Shown: positions 34,601 through 46,209, counted from the first letter of the stretch. The stretch is DNA of 64,000 nucleotides from Lindgomyces ingoldianus (GCF_010093535.1 NW_022985169.1:248001-312000), one strand, 5' to 3'. Made by a program: numbers and translations. Notes: a model not told the origin generated them from the letters alone.

Positions 34601-36929
34601 TAGCCGCTTGCAGTAGGTCGCCTAGTGACGCCCGAACAGGCCACTCATCCGTCGCCAAAACTTGTAGAATAGTGTTCGACGAGGCTCGAAGCAAGTTGTG
34701 AAGCTTCATGACAAGTTGAGAAGTGAGAGGTGCAAGATGTCCTCGTCGGAGAATGTCGATTACTCGAAGTTGAGGCTTCGTTGACAGGGAAATAGCACCC
34801 AAGTGGTCAGCAAAACGCATCCATTGGCGATCCAAAGTAGCGGCATCTTCGAGCATGTCATCGAGTCCCAGAGCTAACCACACTCAGTACAAGCCGGCCG
34901 AGAAACCCGGGGTGGAGGACACTGACCTGCTGCGACTTTGGCACATTCACTCCAGCTGTTTAGTGGCATCATCGCGAGTCGATCACCCGGTTGAAAGGTG
35001 ATGCCTGTATCGTGAATATCCAGGGTGACCATGGCGGTTGAGCGAGACGGATCTGTGTCAACAAAGTTTCTGCTCAACAGCTTACCCTTGTACCGACACT
35101 CAGCAAATGTACCTCGTAATTCCTGAGGTTGGACATCGAGCTTGCCTCGGTGTGGCTCTAGGCGTTCTTTCATTGCATCTGAGAATGCTTGGTGAGTCTC
35201 TTCCCAAGGTCTCATCACATCTTTAGTACCCATGTCAGTCCCGCCAGTGTTTCCATTCGTCTCTGTACGTCCCGTCTTCCCGGCGACCTCAAGAAGGCCG
35301 AAGACTTTATACCGATCTAGAGAGTACTTAGTGATTAAGTATCTCGAGCATCGGGAATATTTGGCCATTCTTACGCGCTCCCATGAAGCCTCGTTCTCCA
35401 GTGTAGGCTTCCACAACTCCATCGAATACACCAATCAATCTCGGGTCTCCCGATGCTTTAACGAAAGCTGGGATCTGGTAATAGTTTTCCACTGCAGCGA
35501 TGAATGCTCTTAAATTTGACGGAAGCCAGGCGCGTAGATGTGTGCCTTCTTCGCCAAGAAATGAAGAATAATTAGTCCGTCCTAAAAATGCGTCCATCAG
35601 TAAGAATGGTGGAAATTGGAGTCCGGAAGTTGCGGGGCATCGCTTTGACAGAGGGGCGGAGAATTTAGCCCATCGCACCCATTCCGCTGGGCAGATGTAG
35701 TTCTCGCCAGCGCGACTGTTTAGTGAAATGGAATTGAAAGCAGTGGGCATGCGCTCCAATATCTCTTTTAATCGAATGAGTTCTTCAAGAAGTCCCTGCT
35801 TGTTTTTCATCATGACATGTTCTTGGCAGGAAGCGATTGCGTCTACTCCGTGCTGGAAACTCAAATCTGTCTCTGCGACTCCTTTTAGAAAAGCTCTTTC
35901 CGCTGAATCGCCGAACATAGGCCACCGAAGATCCATGTTGTCGAAGCGGCCTACATATGGATACGTGGAGAGTGGGTCGCGGATGGTAATGTTGTATGAA
36001 GACTGATCGAAGAATGTGAGATGGGGTATTGAACGGCCCATACGGATACAGATCTGGACGTAAGGAAGGCCGATGCTTCGAGCGATACCTCTAACTTCGT
36101 CGCCGAGATCGTCGCTCATGTCAACATTGTCCAACTTCGGTGATCGTGGTGGAACGTTGATGCCTTCAGTCCCATTATTATTTTCTTCATATCTCCAAAT
36201 CGAGCAAAGCATGCCCAGAGCAACTAAAGCGGCCCAGAGTGCCTTGTCTGGAATGATATCGGCGGTTCCCTGGACTAAATGCAGCGCAGCAATAGACTCG
36301 CGTACTCGGCCACGTGCTACGCAGCCTGGCATTCTCTCACAAAGGTCGGACCAAACACGGCCGGGGGAGTTTCGTAAAGCGCCCACAGCTTCTGTGGTAT
36401 CCGGAGGACAGAAGCCGTATTCAGTACTAAGATAGCCATCGCGCCATCCAGTCTGAGGGCCAATTTCTTCTGCTCTCAGGAGTACTTGGCGAGCGGGCGC
36501 CCCTAGGGCAATGGCGAGCAAATCCTGGTCGCTGGCATTGAGTGAGTCGAGGCTCTTTGTGCCAGTGGAATTCTGCATCTCCTTAATTTGGCGCATAGAG
36601 GGCCCACTAGAGTAGAGAATATCATTGATGGCTTTTCGGTCCCTATCAATGCCAATTAGCATCAAATGGGGATATAAAAAATTGGAACGCAAACCTTTGA
36701 CGAAGATGGTGCACCGGGTTAATATGCATTGGAATCTAGATATTGATCAGTATTTCCTGAATCCATCCGTACAGGAAGATCTCACGTCAAATGCTGCGTG
36801 AAGATCGCCAGGTTGAGCAAACCCTGAGAAGGTGCACCCTCGGGGACCCAACTTGCTACCAGGCCTTGAAGACATAGGACACAGTCTACCAGTCGCCCCA
36901 GGGGCCACTGGGCACCTTCTTTCAGACAT
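31650..36929 (-). CDS. Fusion: IDO-like heme domain - NADPH/FAD reductase - cytochrome b5
   Basis: Seven exons (36929..36786, 36735..36695, 36642..35375, 35316..34927, 34873..33925, 33732..33584, 33532..31650) close to 1607 residues. About 85-520: IDO/PrnB-superfamily-like helical domain with FDNMDLRWPMFG, FLGRTNYSSFLGEEG, THLRAWLPS (candidate proximal heme His at about 430) and GFMGAH|RYKVFG, a motif created by the exon 3/4 splice. About 555-945: CPR-type FAD/NADPH reductase with its connecting domain, RTYSISTY (about 737) for FAD, GGSGIAPFRSF (about 824) for NADPH, and YLYVCG; no FMN/flavodoxin domain. About 993-1075: cytochrome b5 with HPGG (His 1030) and LLAHTNNP (His 1054). 1076-1607: helical segment plus a Ser/Arg/Pro-rich tail. 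No membrane anchor. Inferred job: self-reducing heme oxygenase; substrate unknown. The 192-nt intron 5 is longer than the rest and may hide a micro-exon. The first two exons are the least certain. Confidence 0.8.
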
Positions 36930-38501
36930 CGTCGATTACAGGAGATCCTCAAGGTGCATGAGGCGTGTATGGAACGTGAGAATACCTAATATATAGATAC
37001 TGATAGGGGTAGCGAAAATAGCCGAAGAATCTCGACTAACAAGATATATAAATCGTTTCGGTTCTTAGACACTAGCTGCGATAAAAGAGGATGGGAATAA
37101 CTGAAAACCTCCAGGGCAAATATTACAAGATGTCCGTCAAGGACTGAAGAAGAGAATGAAGATGGAGAAAGAAACACAGCGACTTAGATGTGGGTAGCCC
37201 CCAAGGCGGCATCGTGAAAGGGGATCTACGATGCAGTTTTGAGCGCGCTAGACGAGCGTGTAATTGGGAAGAGCTGAATCACGCTGTGGAGCTGTGACAT
37301 TGTCGCGTACGGCAACATGAAGCGGATGGGTGCAGACATCCTGTATACATGTGCTTGGCTGGAACGACAGGCTGTTTTGATGGTGGAGCCAAACGACTAC
37401 GACGCCTTTTCCGAAGCCGCTCTCCCGCCAGTCAAAGGGTCCGATGAGGTCAACTGTGTCCGGAGAAGCAAATGCCAGCGCAAGTGACCATGCGCCCGGC
37501 AGCTCGCATCAAAGCATGGGCACCAGTGGTAACAGCGACATAGCCGTGATCGTGAGAGGGTGGAGGACACGCGTCGCGGGAGTGTGCGCCCTTGGCAGTC
37601 GGAAAATTCTTGGCAATCTGATGTCAAGCCACCATGCAAAGGGTTTCAACGGCTTGTGGGTGGCTGGCTAAGCGAACGGCGCCATCCCTTGATGCATGAA
37701 CGGCTGCCTTTCCTCATCCAGCAGAAGCTCGAACACTCTTCTCACGAACTCTAACCTCTCGCGAATTCCCACGCCTTAGTAACATACATTATCTAATGCT
37801 AACTTACGTGACGTGGCTTTAGTACCGTCTTTCGAGGATCATGCCTCTCATATCTACTCGGTCACTCTCACTTTCGGACAAGCTCCCCAGGCACGAAACT
37901 GAATCTCCATGACGACCTCCTGATCTTCTGTCTGTTTCACGAAGGTTCTTATTCTCCGTCCCTGTTGGTGAGCCTTCCCTCTCATTTCTGGGATTCTTTC
38001 TTCATTGTGCAATCTCCCGATGCTGTGTTGCAAGCTGCCTCAGCCATTTGTTGCCAAGATCTTTTCCTTTCCTGATGGGGACCCTTCTTACGACTCTTCT
38101 TACGACATCGCAAAAGCATCCCCAGAACTGAATTTCGGGCCGAGAGGAACTCAAAGGCATCTAATTTCTACACATATCGCTTGGGCTGCCCTAGAACTTC
38201 ACACTCATTCCCTTTGCTGCAGGTACAATTAGCAATCCGGAACGCAGGCCTTTCAATTCTTTAATGGGTTGAAATGTAGTCGCCACACCGCCCTAGGTCA
38301 CTCTATCATCTGAGCAGAGTCCATAGCTCCATTTTCCCCCAACTTTCTTTTGTACCCACTTGCGGCTTCCTTGGTTTTAGAGTTGTGCCTGGGTTGCTTC
38401 CACTAGTTGCAGCTTAGTGGACAGGAGCTACGGGAGTTTTCCGGTTTCTGAAGTCTACTCAGAGGTCTGACGAAGTGTCCTTGGCATTCCCTACCCCTGA
38501 G
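36930..38501. other. Spacer upstream of the IDO-fusion gene
   Basis: Carries the promoter side of the fusion gene on the minus strand; the rest shows only short frames. No gene, RNA or repeat is supported. Confidence 0.4.
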
Positions 38502-39869
38502 CTAAGTTGTGAAAAAGGCTCCAGAGTCGCTGCCTTGGCAAGCGTGCCGTCTTCTCAGGCAGCTCAGCTCTAGTTTCTGAAATTTGCTCCATAATTTTTG
38601 TGCAGGGTTGAATGTCTGGAGTAGGTATTGAGCCAATTGCGGGAATGGATCATCATCCTGAGGCTCTGAATCCCTTGCATACTTCGCCCTTTCCTCTTCC
38701 TCTTTCACAAGCGCGAGGGCGACGATTAATTGCCCGAGATTTAGGGTGTTCCGCACACCGCGGCCAACACGTAAGGCTTCCTGAGAGAGAGGTTTACTGG
38801 GAATGGTTGGAAGGGAGTGGTGACCGCGCGGGGCTTGGGGTGCCCGGCCCTTGGAACCGACTCTCGGGGAGAATAATAACCCGATATAATCAAACCGAGT
38901 CTCTTGAGTAGTAATTAGATGGCTTCCTTTGTCCATCAACACAATGTTCTCGTACATCCAAACCCGGTCTTTTACAGCAGATCGATTTGGTGTGACCGTG
39001 AACACTGTTCGAGAGAGCAACAACCGCACTCTGGGATCTGTATTTCTCGCTCCAAGATCACAGGCTGTATCGTCGACCTTTGCGCCATACTCTAGGAGTA
39101 TCATAAGAATCTGGAATGTCTTGTTATCGGGGCCTCTCTCGTCACGACCATGAACTCCAACTTTCAGCAAGCTTTGTAGTGGAGTCGGTGTTGCTGAAAT
39201 AAAGTTCGCTTTTTTATTCACATCTGACCCAGCTTGCAGCAAGTAACGCACAACGTTGGGGCATTTGTAAATGCATGCGAAATGCAATGCCGTTCTCCCT
39301 TGGTGGTCGACTAATTCGTCGAAAGAGTCTAACCGAGACAACAGGGTCCGAGCCACTCCTTCACAGTTATGAAAGAGCGCCATCACTAGTACATTCCAGT
39401 GCCAGCGCGAATATAGTGGTGAACTCGCTCCAGCATTCAATAAAAACTTAGTCATAACTGGGGTATTTCTATACCAGTTTGGATATAGTGTTAAACTCGC
39501 TCCGGCATCCAGTAAGAGCATGGTCATCGAGAAGTTTGCCTGTTTCGTTGCTAAAAATAGAGGGGTATTCCAGCGATCCCAAAGATGATATGTGTTCACA
39601 TTGGCGCCTAAAGCCACGAGACGGCGGGCCAACTCCACGAAACCATTCTGCGCTGCCCATAGTATTGCTGTATTTCCCTTCTCGAGTATATTGTATTTTA
39701 GGAGGTAGTCTGTGAGAATGTGATGGAGTCTTCGGCTAGTACGCGATAGTCGACTGATTGACCGTTGATCCTGCAGAATATCTGCGATGTCTAAAAGGAG
39801 TTCTGTAGGAAGGTTGACAAGGTTGGCTGTCATCGATATGGGCGATTCTTCGGTGAGGGGTTCGGCCAT
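38502..39869 (-). CDS. F-box and ankyrin-repeat protein
   Basis: A 455-residue single-exon ORF from a true ATG. F-box at about residues 17-52 (LVNLPTELLLDIADILQDQ...RLHHI), then ankyrin repeats: GNTAILWAAQNGFVELARRLVALGANVN, NTPLFLATKQANFSMTMLLLDAGASL, a degenerate repeat with KFLLNAGASSPLY, GRTALHFACIYKCPNVVRYLLQAGSDVN and a last one with FQILMILLEYGAKVDD. The C-terminal 170 residues are unique and basic/acidic mixed. Family knowledge: F-box proteins select targets for SCF ubiquitin ligases, and F-box/ANK fusions are common in filamentous fungi with unknown targets. Two neighbouring repeats share DAGASLTLYPNW/NAGASSPLYSRW, a partial internal duplication. No inactivating changes are seen. Confidence 0.82.
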   Translation of the reverse strand: MAEPLTEESPISMTANLVNLPTELLLDIADILQDQRSISRLSRTSRRLHHILTDYLLKYNILEKGNTAILWAAQNGFVELARRLVALGANVNTYHLWDRWNTPLFLATKQANFSMTMLLLDAGASLTLYPNWYRNTPVMTKFLLNAGASSPLYSRWHWNVLVMALFHNCEGVARTLLSRLDSFDELVDHQGRTALHFACIYKCPNVVRYLLQAGSDVNKKANFISATPTPLQSLLKVGVHGRDERGPDNKTFQILMILLEYGAKVDDTACDLGARNTDPRVRLLLSRTVFTVTPNRSAVKDRVWMYENIVLMDKGSHLITTQETRFDYIGLLFSPRVGSKGRAPQAPRGHHSLPTIPSKPLSQEALRVGRGVRNTLNLGQLIVALALVKEEEERAKYARDSEPQDDDPFPQLAQYLLQTFNPAQKLWSKFQKLELSCLRRRHACQGSDSGAFFTT

Positions 39870-40254
39870 TGTGAAATATTCTGCAGAGCCAAGTACATTA
39901 CATGAGGCTTTGCAGCGGCGAAGGTCGTTCCCATGAAAAGTTTCGCTAATATTTGCGGATTAGAATGGGCCTTGGTAACGTTTGTATTATGCGAGGTGTA
40001 CAGTATGCGCGGTATGATGGCAAATACGGTCTCCACCATCGAATAGTGCTAGTAGGGTTGGCTCTAGTTCACACTGTACTAAGATGAGGTGAGCAAGATG
40101 TGTAGGTTAGGGACACATCGCGATAAGACGTTAGCGTGTCGCTTAGCTCTTAGTTCAGTCATCTGCCGGGCAGGCAATTGGTGAAATGTCTCAGCATTCT
40201 CGCTTTGTCAGATTCCCCACCTAAATTACTTGATGAGTTAGACTTCACATAACG

Positions 40255-40550
40255 TACCCCACAGGCGAGTTGCTCACACACCTAAGTTAGTTACTTTTAC
40301 TAAGACTACACTAAACTACTTTTTCTACACTAATACATTTCTAACAACACTACTTAAATATAGTAAAGAAATATTAGATATAGCTTATACTTTAAGCTTT
40401 TAAATAAAATATAACACTTTTTAAGTAATAGACTAACATACTTTATAGGCAAGTTGCTTACACACCTAAGTTACTTACTTTTACTAAAACCCTACTAAAC
40501 TACTCTTTTTATACTAATGCATTTCTAATACTACTACTAAATAACACAGC
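40255..40550 (+). repeat. Two diverged direct copies, about 100 bp, spaced 182 bp
   Basis: Copy A (about 40252-40360) and copy B (about 40434-40545) share AGTTGC(T)CACACACCTAAGTTA-like starts and then ACTTTTACTAA, CTAAACTACT and ATTTCTAA. Differences between them are mostly transitions (GGCGAGTTGCTC versus GGCAAGTTGCTT), as RIP would give. Could be LTR or MITE remains; no TIR or TSD is found. Confidence 0.55.
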
Positions 40551-40559
40551 CAGCAAAAA

Positions 40560-41430
40560 TCTCTTCCAATACAACGGTCAATTCTATAACGCTTTCATAC
40601 TCAGCTTCTCTTCTTTATCCAGTTCGACCTGGGCGCGGGTTTAGTAGTATTCGCGGAGATAGAAGTCCAGATCTTCGTCAGAATCTTAGTGGACACGTCG
40701 TTGGACTTCGAGGCATTCGCCGTAACGGCCTTTATATGCCAGCCGTCAAGGGGAAAATGGCATCCAAATCGATCCGATTGGCATTAGAATCGGCGGGATG
40801 AGCTGGAATCCTAGTAGCAGCCTCCAAGCAACATTCGTGTGGATGAAGTAGAGCCCCGGGCCGATCCACTCTGTCAACATGTATGCGAAATTAACGTTGA
40901 AGCTATACAGTCCTCCAAATCGGCCTCATACAGCAGGGGGGCTTATTTCGGCGGCGTAAGCGGGACAGAGGGAGAAGACGATACCACAGGCAATGCCACC
41001 GATAATACGACCGGCGCAGAAGATCCCGAAGTCGGGGGCTCTAGTTTGCATTACTCCGCTGACTAGCTATATGATGCAGGCTATTTGGATGGTTCGGAGA
41101 CGACTGATTTTATTCGGGAAGTACCTGGATGGGGTTGGCTAGCTCGGAACTGAGGAGATGAGAAGGATGGGATGAAGCGTACCAATTCATCATCATCCCA
41201 ACGATAGAGCCTCCGTAGTACGCTGAGCCGAAGGCACCAATGGTCACAGAGTCGAGGTCGAAGAATGTTAGAAAAGTCTCATACCCAAGGATCGAAGTCG
41301 TACATCCTTGGAACAGCGTATCAACAGCAACCGCCAAAAGGTCGAAAAGGAAGTGGACACCCGAATCATAACCATAAAAGATAGAGCCGAAGCAAACATA
41401 AAGAATGCACAACAAATTATACTTATTCAT
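40560..41430 (-). pseudogene. Dead MFS sugar transporter
   Basis: On the minus strand the N-terminus is clear: MNKYNLLCILYVCFGSIFYGYDSG, then ILGYETFLTFFDLDSVTIGAFGSAYYGGSIVGMMMNWY (first two membrane helices). After an intron-like gap the next part reads CAGRIIGGIACGIVFS, PAYAAEISPP, NVNFAYMLTEW and WRLLLGFQLIPP, all standard for the hexose/quinate MFS group. The second part has several in-frame stops: one after EISPP where these transporters have Arg, others near CII and after MPFSP. It fades out before the usual second half, so the gene is broken and truncated. The stops at CGA/CAG-type positions fit C-to-T mutation, possibly RIP reaching out from the repeats around it. Confidence 0.75.
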
Positions 41431-41896
41431 CGTGAATGTGTGGCCTGCTCACTGAGGACGATTGGTGGGACAAGCTCTGGTGACGAGACCATGGACGAGC
41501 AATATGGGGTGCATATAGAAAATAAACAGCTACATGGGCTTACCCGAAGTGCCACGCCAAAAGAAAATTTGATTGAGATAGATGTACCGAGTTGCTCAGA
41601 GGTCAGAAGTGCATTTCCGAGGCCGGATTCCCCCACATTGTGTCAATATCAATGTCCTTAGGGACTTAGTACAAGGATTACCTACCACGCTTGTTGATCA
41701 TTTCCTTTTGGATGATAGTGCGTTGGTTGGCTGAATGAGAGTTTGGGGAAGTTTGGGGAAACGCGGGGGAGGTGCGGAGTTAGCCCCCAGTAAGGCGAGC
41801 AACCGAGGTGGTCTTGACATAACAGGGGCATAATAAGAGACGGGCGAGTGGTTGAAGAAGCAATGTAAAGAATTTCTCCTGAAAAGATGGCTTTGC

Positions 41897-43594
41897 TTAT
41901 CCGTATCTCACCTCGCCGGTACCCTCTCGAAACCAGTCATCGTTTGCCAAACCTTCCTCTACAGAACCGTAGTTCACAATCGTGCTCTTGGTGGTGGTAT
42001 AAGCATGATACGCATCTGCGGATCTACTGTTAGCTTTGCTCGATCGGAATGAATTGATCTACTCGCCGACGCCATTCTCGCTTCCAACACCAGAGTCTTT
42101 GATGCCGCCCCATGGACTGCTTGGATCGTTCCGATGATGAGTGTTGACTGCACGAATGGTAAGCTCGTGCAAATAAAGAAAGAAGGGCTTATATTTACCC
42201 CAGCAAATACCAGCCTCGATGCCTTCAGATACCCTGAAAGCCTGAGAGAGGTCCTGCGTCCAGATAGCCGCTCCAAGACCAAAATCGCAGTCGTTTGCAA
42301 GGTTAAGGGCCTCATCTTCAGTATTAAAACCAACGACCACAATGACTGGTCCGAATGCCTCCTCCTTCCATATTCGCGTGTCTACGATCTTAGTGGAGTC
42401 GCCATCCACAAGTATTGTGGGAGGATAGAAGTAGCCTTTCGAAAAGTCTGTTTGATCTAAAGCCGATATACCATTCATCTTCTGGCCACCTGCTACGACT
42501 TTGGCCCCGGCCTCCACAGCACTGTCGACTAGTATCCGCATATTTGACAGCTGCTTTGCAGAAATTAAAGGCCCCATCATAGATTCCACGTTCTTTGGTG
42601 AGCCCATCCTACGCTCGATGGATTCCGCTTTCTTTTGCAGCTTCTCAACCACCTCCGACAGAATAGTGTTGTGAACGATGATTCGGGTAGCCGCTACGCA
42701 CGTCTGACCTGAAGCAACAAATGACCCGAATGCAATCCCGTTAACTGCCAAATCAACATCAGCTTTCTCGAACACGACAAGTGGCGCCTTTCCCCCAAGC
42801 TCGGCAGTAAAGTGCGCCAAATTACGCCCCGCAATAGCACCGATGGATCTTCCGGCAGGTGTGCCGCCCGTCACATCGACCTTCTTGATAAGAGGATGCC
42901 CGACGACAGCTTTCCCGGTCGTTGCGCCATGCCCGGGTAGTACGGTGAAAACTCCATCTGGAAGGCCGGCGTCTTTCATGATCTTCCCCAGTTCAATCGA
43001 AGTTAAGGGCGTGAGCTCGGAGGGTTTCAAGATAACCGAGTTCCCAGCCGCCAGAGCCGGGGCAATCTTCTTCACGGCAATGAGAAGCGGATGGTTGAAT
43101 GGAGTAATCTGTGCAACGACTCCAAGCGGCTTTCGATCAATCCAATTGTGAAGCATGCCCGTCGTTGGAAGGACAACCCGTTCTTCAGTCCGGATAAGAG
43201 CTGCGTAATACTTGAACCATTTCACAAGCGTCGGAACCTGGGCATTCATCTCACGGATAGCTCGTCCTGTCTGCCGTACCTCGAGCTCGATGAGTCTAGG
43301 GAGATTTTTGATCAAAAGACCTGCGATCTTATCCAGGACCTCGGCGCGCAGATGGCGAGGAGCTCTGGACCAAGTTCCAGATTTGAAGACAGCATGGGCG
43401 TGTCTGACGGCCTCATCAACATCTTCGACAGAGGCAGCGTGGCAATGAGCAAAGATTTCTCCGGTTTCAGGGTCCTCTACTTGGATTCTACAGAGTCGAG
43501 ATTAGCCATCGCTATGCAGCTGGAAGGGTGAATGTAAGGGCTTGCTAACTGACTGCTCCGCTCTTCCTTCCCTTTCTTCCCCTGCGACCCACAT
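41897..43594 (-). CDS. Aldehyde dehydrogenase (NAD(P)+)
   Basis: Tentative exons 43594..43554, 43487..42199, 42147..42063 and 42026..41897 close to 514 residues. The ALDH core is intact: ITPFNHPLLIAVKKIAPALAAGN, VTGGTPAGR (cofactor loop), AELGGKAP (general-base Glu), SGQTC (catalytic Cys), EEAFGPV and PWGGIKDSGVGSENG, then AYHAYT at the C-terminus. The reaction is oxidation of an aldehyde to an acid; the substrate is unknown, and no targeting signal is seen. Two ends are weak. The first exon (MWVAGEERE...) is chosen only because its phase fits. The last intron would be just 36 nt (42062..42027); a GC donor a few bases upstream gives an alternative with a more usual C-terminus. The start lies about 130 bp from the transposon's left TIR. 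Confidence 0.8.
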
Positions 43595-43720
43595 TAAGCA
43601 CGTTGAGGTAACCATCACATGCCAGTGTAGATGTATGGTTTTGTTAACTTGTCTGGAGGGTGTTTCAAAATGATGAACTGGGAGAAGGTTGTGATATCAA
43701 TCACTCGTGCTGAGATTAGA

Positions 43721-43722
43721 TA
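43721..43722. other. TA target-site duplication, left
   Basis: TA directly outside the left TIR, matched by TA at 53510-53511; the mark of Tc1/mariner insertion. Confidence 0.75.
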
Positions 43723-43762
43723 CTAAATTTTATCAGCCGACGCACAGTCTCGCCTGACGCAC
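43723..43762 (+). repeat. Left terminal inverted repeat
   Basis: Starts CTAAATTTTATCAGC and continues to GACGCAC. It pairs with the reverse complement of 53470..53509 with four or five transition-type mismatches over 40 bases; similarity continues weakly inward (ATTTGCC). Confidence 0.85.
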
Positions 43763-44249
43763 GGAATTTGCCGTACAGCGGCACCGCGACTTGAAGCTCT
43801 AGGGCAACATATAAATAGAATATAGGCCTGGTTTTTTAGTGGATTAGGAAGCTAATTACAGCGATTAATTTAAGGCTACTAGCTAGTTGTAGAAGCGTGT
43901 AGGAAGCTTAATAGCTCTGCCTCTGCAATTTTACTTACATAGCAGCCCTACTACTTTAATAATTAATTAATCCTTAACTACTTACTCTAGCCTACTAGCT
44001 ATAGGCTGTGTAGTCTTCTTAGCCTTCCTAGAAGTTTTAATGTTGCTTTAAAGTTAGCAGTTAGCCTTTTTAGCTAGTTGCTTTTCTTCCTTCTAAAGCC
44101 TTTTTTTCTTAGCTTTTTATAGTTAAGTGTCCTTAGTAGCTGCCCTTATATGCTTTTTCTTCTTAGCTATATAAGCTTTCTTACACTTCTTAGCCTTCTT
44201 ACGCCTAGTCTTTTTATTTTTTTATTAATGTAAAAGCTCTGTAGCAGCT

Positions 44250-45610
44250 TTCTTCTTAACTTATTAATTACATGCTTATTAAACCTTTCTAAGACTATAG
44301 AATACAGCCCTACTATAGTACTACTTAAAAGCTATAAGTAAAAGAGGTTTACTACACTTTTACTTTTTCTTCTTATTAACTAGAGCTTTTATAAGGCCCT
44401 AATTCTCTATCTAGAGAGTTATAACCTGCATTAAGAGACTGTGTATAGTATTACTAAGCTGCTTAGCCTACTAGTTAGAGATATTACTAACTACTTTATA
44501 TAGAAACTTGTTTATGTGTCTCTAATTTTAAGCAGTAAGAGCTAACTAAAAGCTTTTACTAGAAGAAGGTCTACTAGTACTAGTAGTACTAAATTAAGTA
44601 AAGACTTTCTTAGGGTTAAACAGCGCTAGGCCACAGGCCTTAAAGCTAGAAAGTATATTCTTCTTAGTAAATAAAGTCTACTAGGCTTTATTACACAGGC
44701 AAAAAAAGTCTTACTTTATAATAGCTATAAACTCTATTAATTTATACATAAAACTAGCTAGTTTATCTAAATAAGCTGTTACTAGTAGCTTAAATAGGCT
44801 AACATTAAGAGGCTGTAGCATATAGGTTAAATAAGGTAGATAGACAGCTAGCAAAATCCTAGTCTAGTTGCAGTAGTTAATAAACTTTATAAAAACATAA
44901 GATTTATAGCTATCTAAAATTAATAGCCTATACGCCTAATAAGCTTTCTTCTTTATCTATTTATTAAACAGCTGTTTAAGCTAGCACAGGCCTAAATTAT
45001 TATTTATCTAGCTACTAGAAGATAAGGCAAAGAAGCACTTATATACTGCTAGGTTAAAATCTTGTAACTAGCTATCTTAGATGTTACTAGTGCTAGCTTA
45101 GTAGATAAGGCCTAAAGAGAGCGCAGAGCTGTTAGCGTAGATATAAGCTATATAAGTTATTTACTTACAATTACTGTCCTGTATAGCTTGCTTAAGGCTA
45201 CCTTCTTTATATCTCTGCCTAGAGAAGATCTGCTTTGTTTTTAATAGTACACTAATAAAAAAGCCTTTCTTATTTATATTATACATATGCTGTGGCTCTA
45301 TCTTGTACTTCTAAATCTTCTACTATAGTAGCTTAAAATAGAGCTTATATTTAAAGGCTAAATTAGCTTACTTCCTATCTTAATCTAGGCTAAAGATCTA
45401 GTAAGTAACTAGGGAGATTTAATGCTGTTAAAGAAAGTAATTAGGCTAAACTTTTTTACTTCTTTACTACAGAGTTTTAAAGCAAAATTGCGTAGCTATT
45501 GCTTTATAGGTAGTAGGCTACGCTTATAAAGCTGCTTAATATACTTTATAAGCTCTTTCTCTTGTTGCTTATTAAGTAGTTGTTAGTTTTTATACTGCTC
45601 TACATAGGAG
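44250..45610 (-). pseudogene. Transposase relic, larger (C-terminal) part
   Basis: Minus-strand remains of a Fot1-type DDE transposase, from the Tc5-like HTH next to the LTR down to the Lys-rich tail. Numerous stops arise at Trp/Gln/Arg-type codons through C-to-T or G-to-A changes. The codon for the first catalytic Asp appears as AAT at 45272..45274. Confidence 0.75.
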
Positions 45611-45615
45611 CCCTA
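45611..45615 (+). other. CCCTA target-site duplication of the LTR element, left
   Basis: CCCTA immediately before the LTR's TGTTAC; identical CCCTA follows the other LTR at 53287..53291. Confidence 0.9.
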
Positions 45616-46209
45616 TGTTACAATCCTTGCTTCAGGAAGCACTCAGGTCTTATGGTATTCCTAGGGGGGAAGTAGGACAGGTGGTAGGGGCCAATCCGGT
45701 AGGGTGTACAGTCCTACGTACAGGCTATTAGGCTAATGGAGGGTGATATAGAGTGACTAGATTATAGTTTACCCTTAATGCAGCAGTAGGGAGGCTAGGT
45801 TAAACAGTTCTAACAGACAAAGTTAGAAGTATATATAGTGTAAGATATATAAATAGTATTATAGCTCTTTAAAAAGCTAAATGCTACTTAGTCTATGTAA
45901 AAAATAAACTAAACATTAAACACACCTTTTAAAGGTTATTTAATATAGGAACTATATACATATGCTAGGGTTGCTAAGGGGAGCAGAAGGAGTTTATAGG
46001 AGTCTGCTAAGGAGAGCTCCTTAAGCTCCCTTAAGCTCCTGTTAGTACACAGCCTGTTTCCCTATTAGACAACGCATTCCTCTACAATTGCAGGCAGCTG
46101 CGCTGTCTCTGTGTCTTTTAATTAGTCTATAAGCAAGCCCTGTCCTAATCTAGCTAAATTATAGAGCACTGCTAGTAGAGTTACACTAGTCTAACTGTAG
46201 ACTATAACA
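45616..46209 (-). repeat. LTR, 3' LTR of the element (left copy)
   Basis: 594 bp, begins TGTTACAATCC and ends ATAACA. Same length as the right copy; all differences I see are transitions. The outer 150 bp keep C/G, the inner 190 bp are T/A. Confidence 0.93.
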
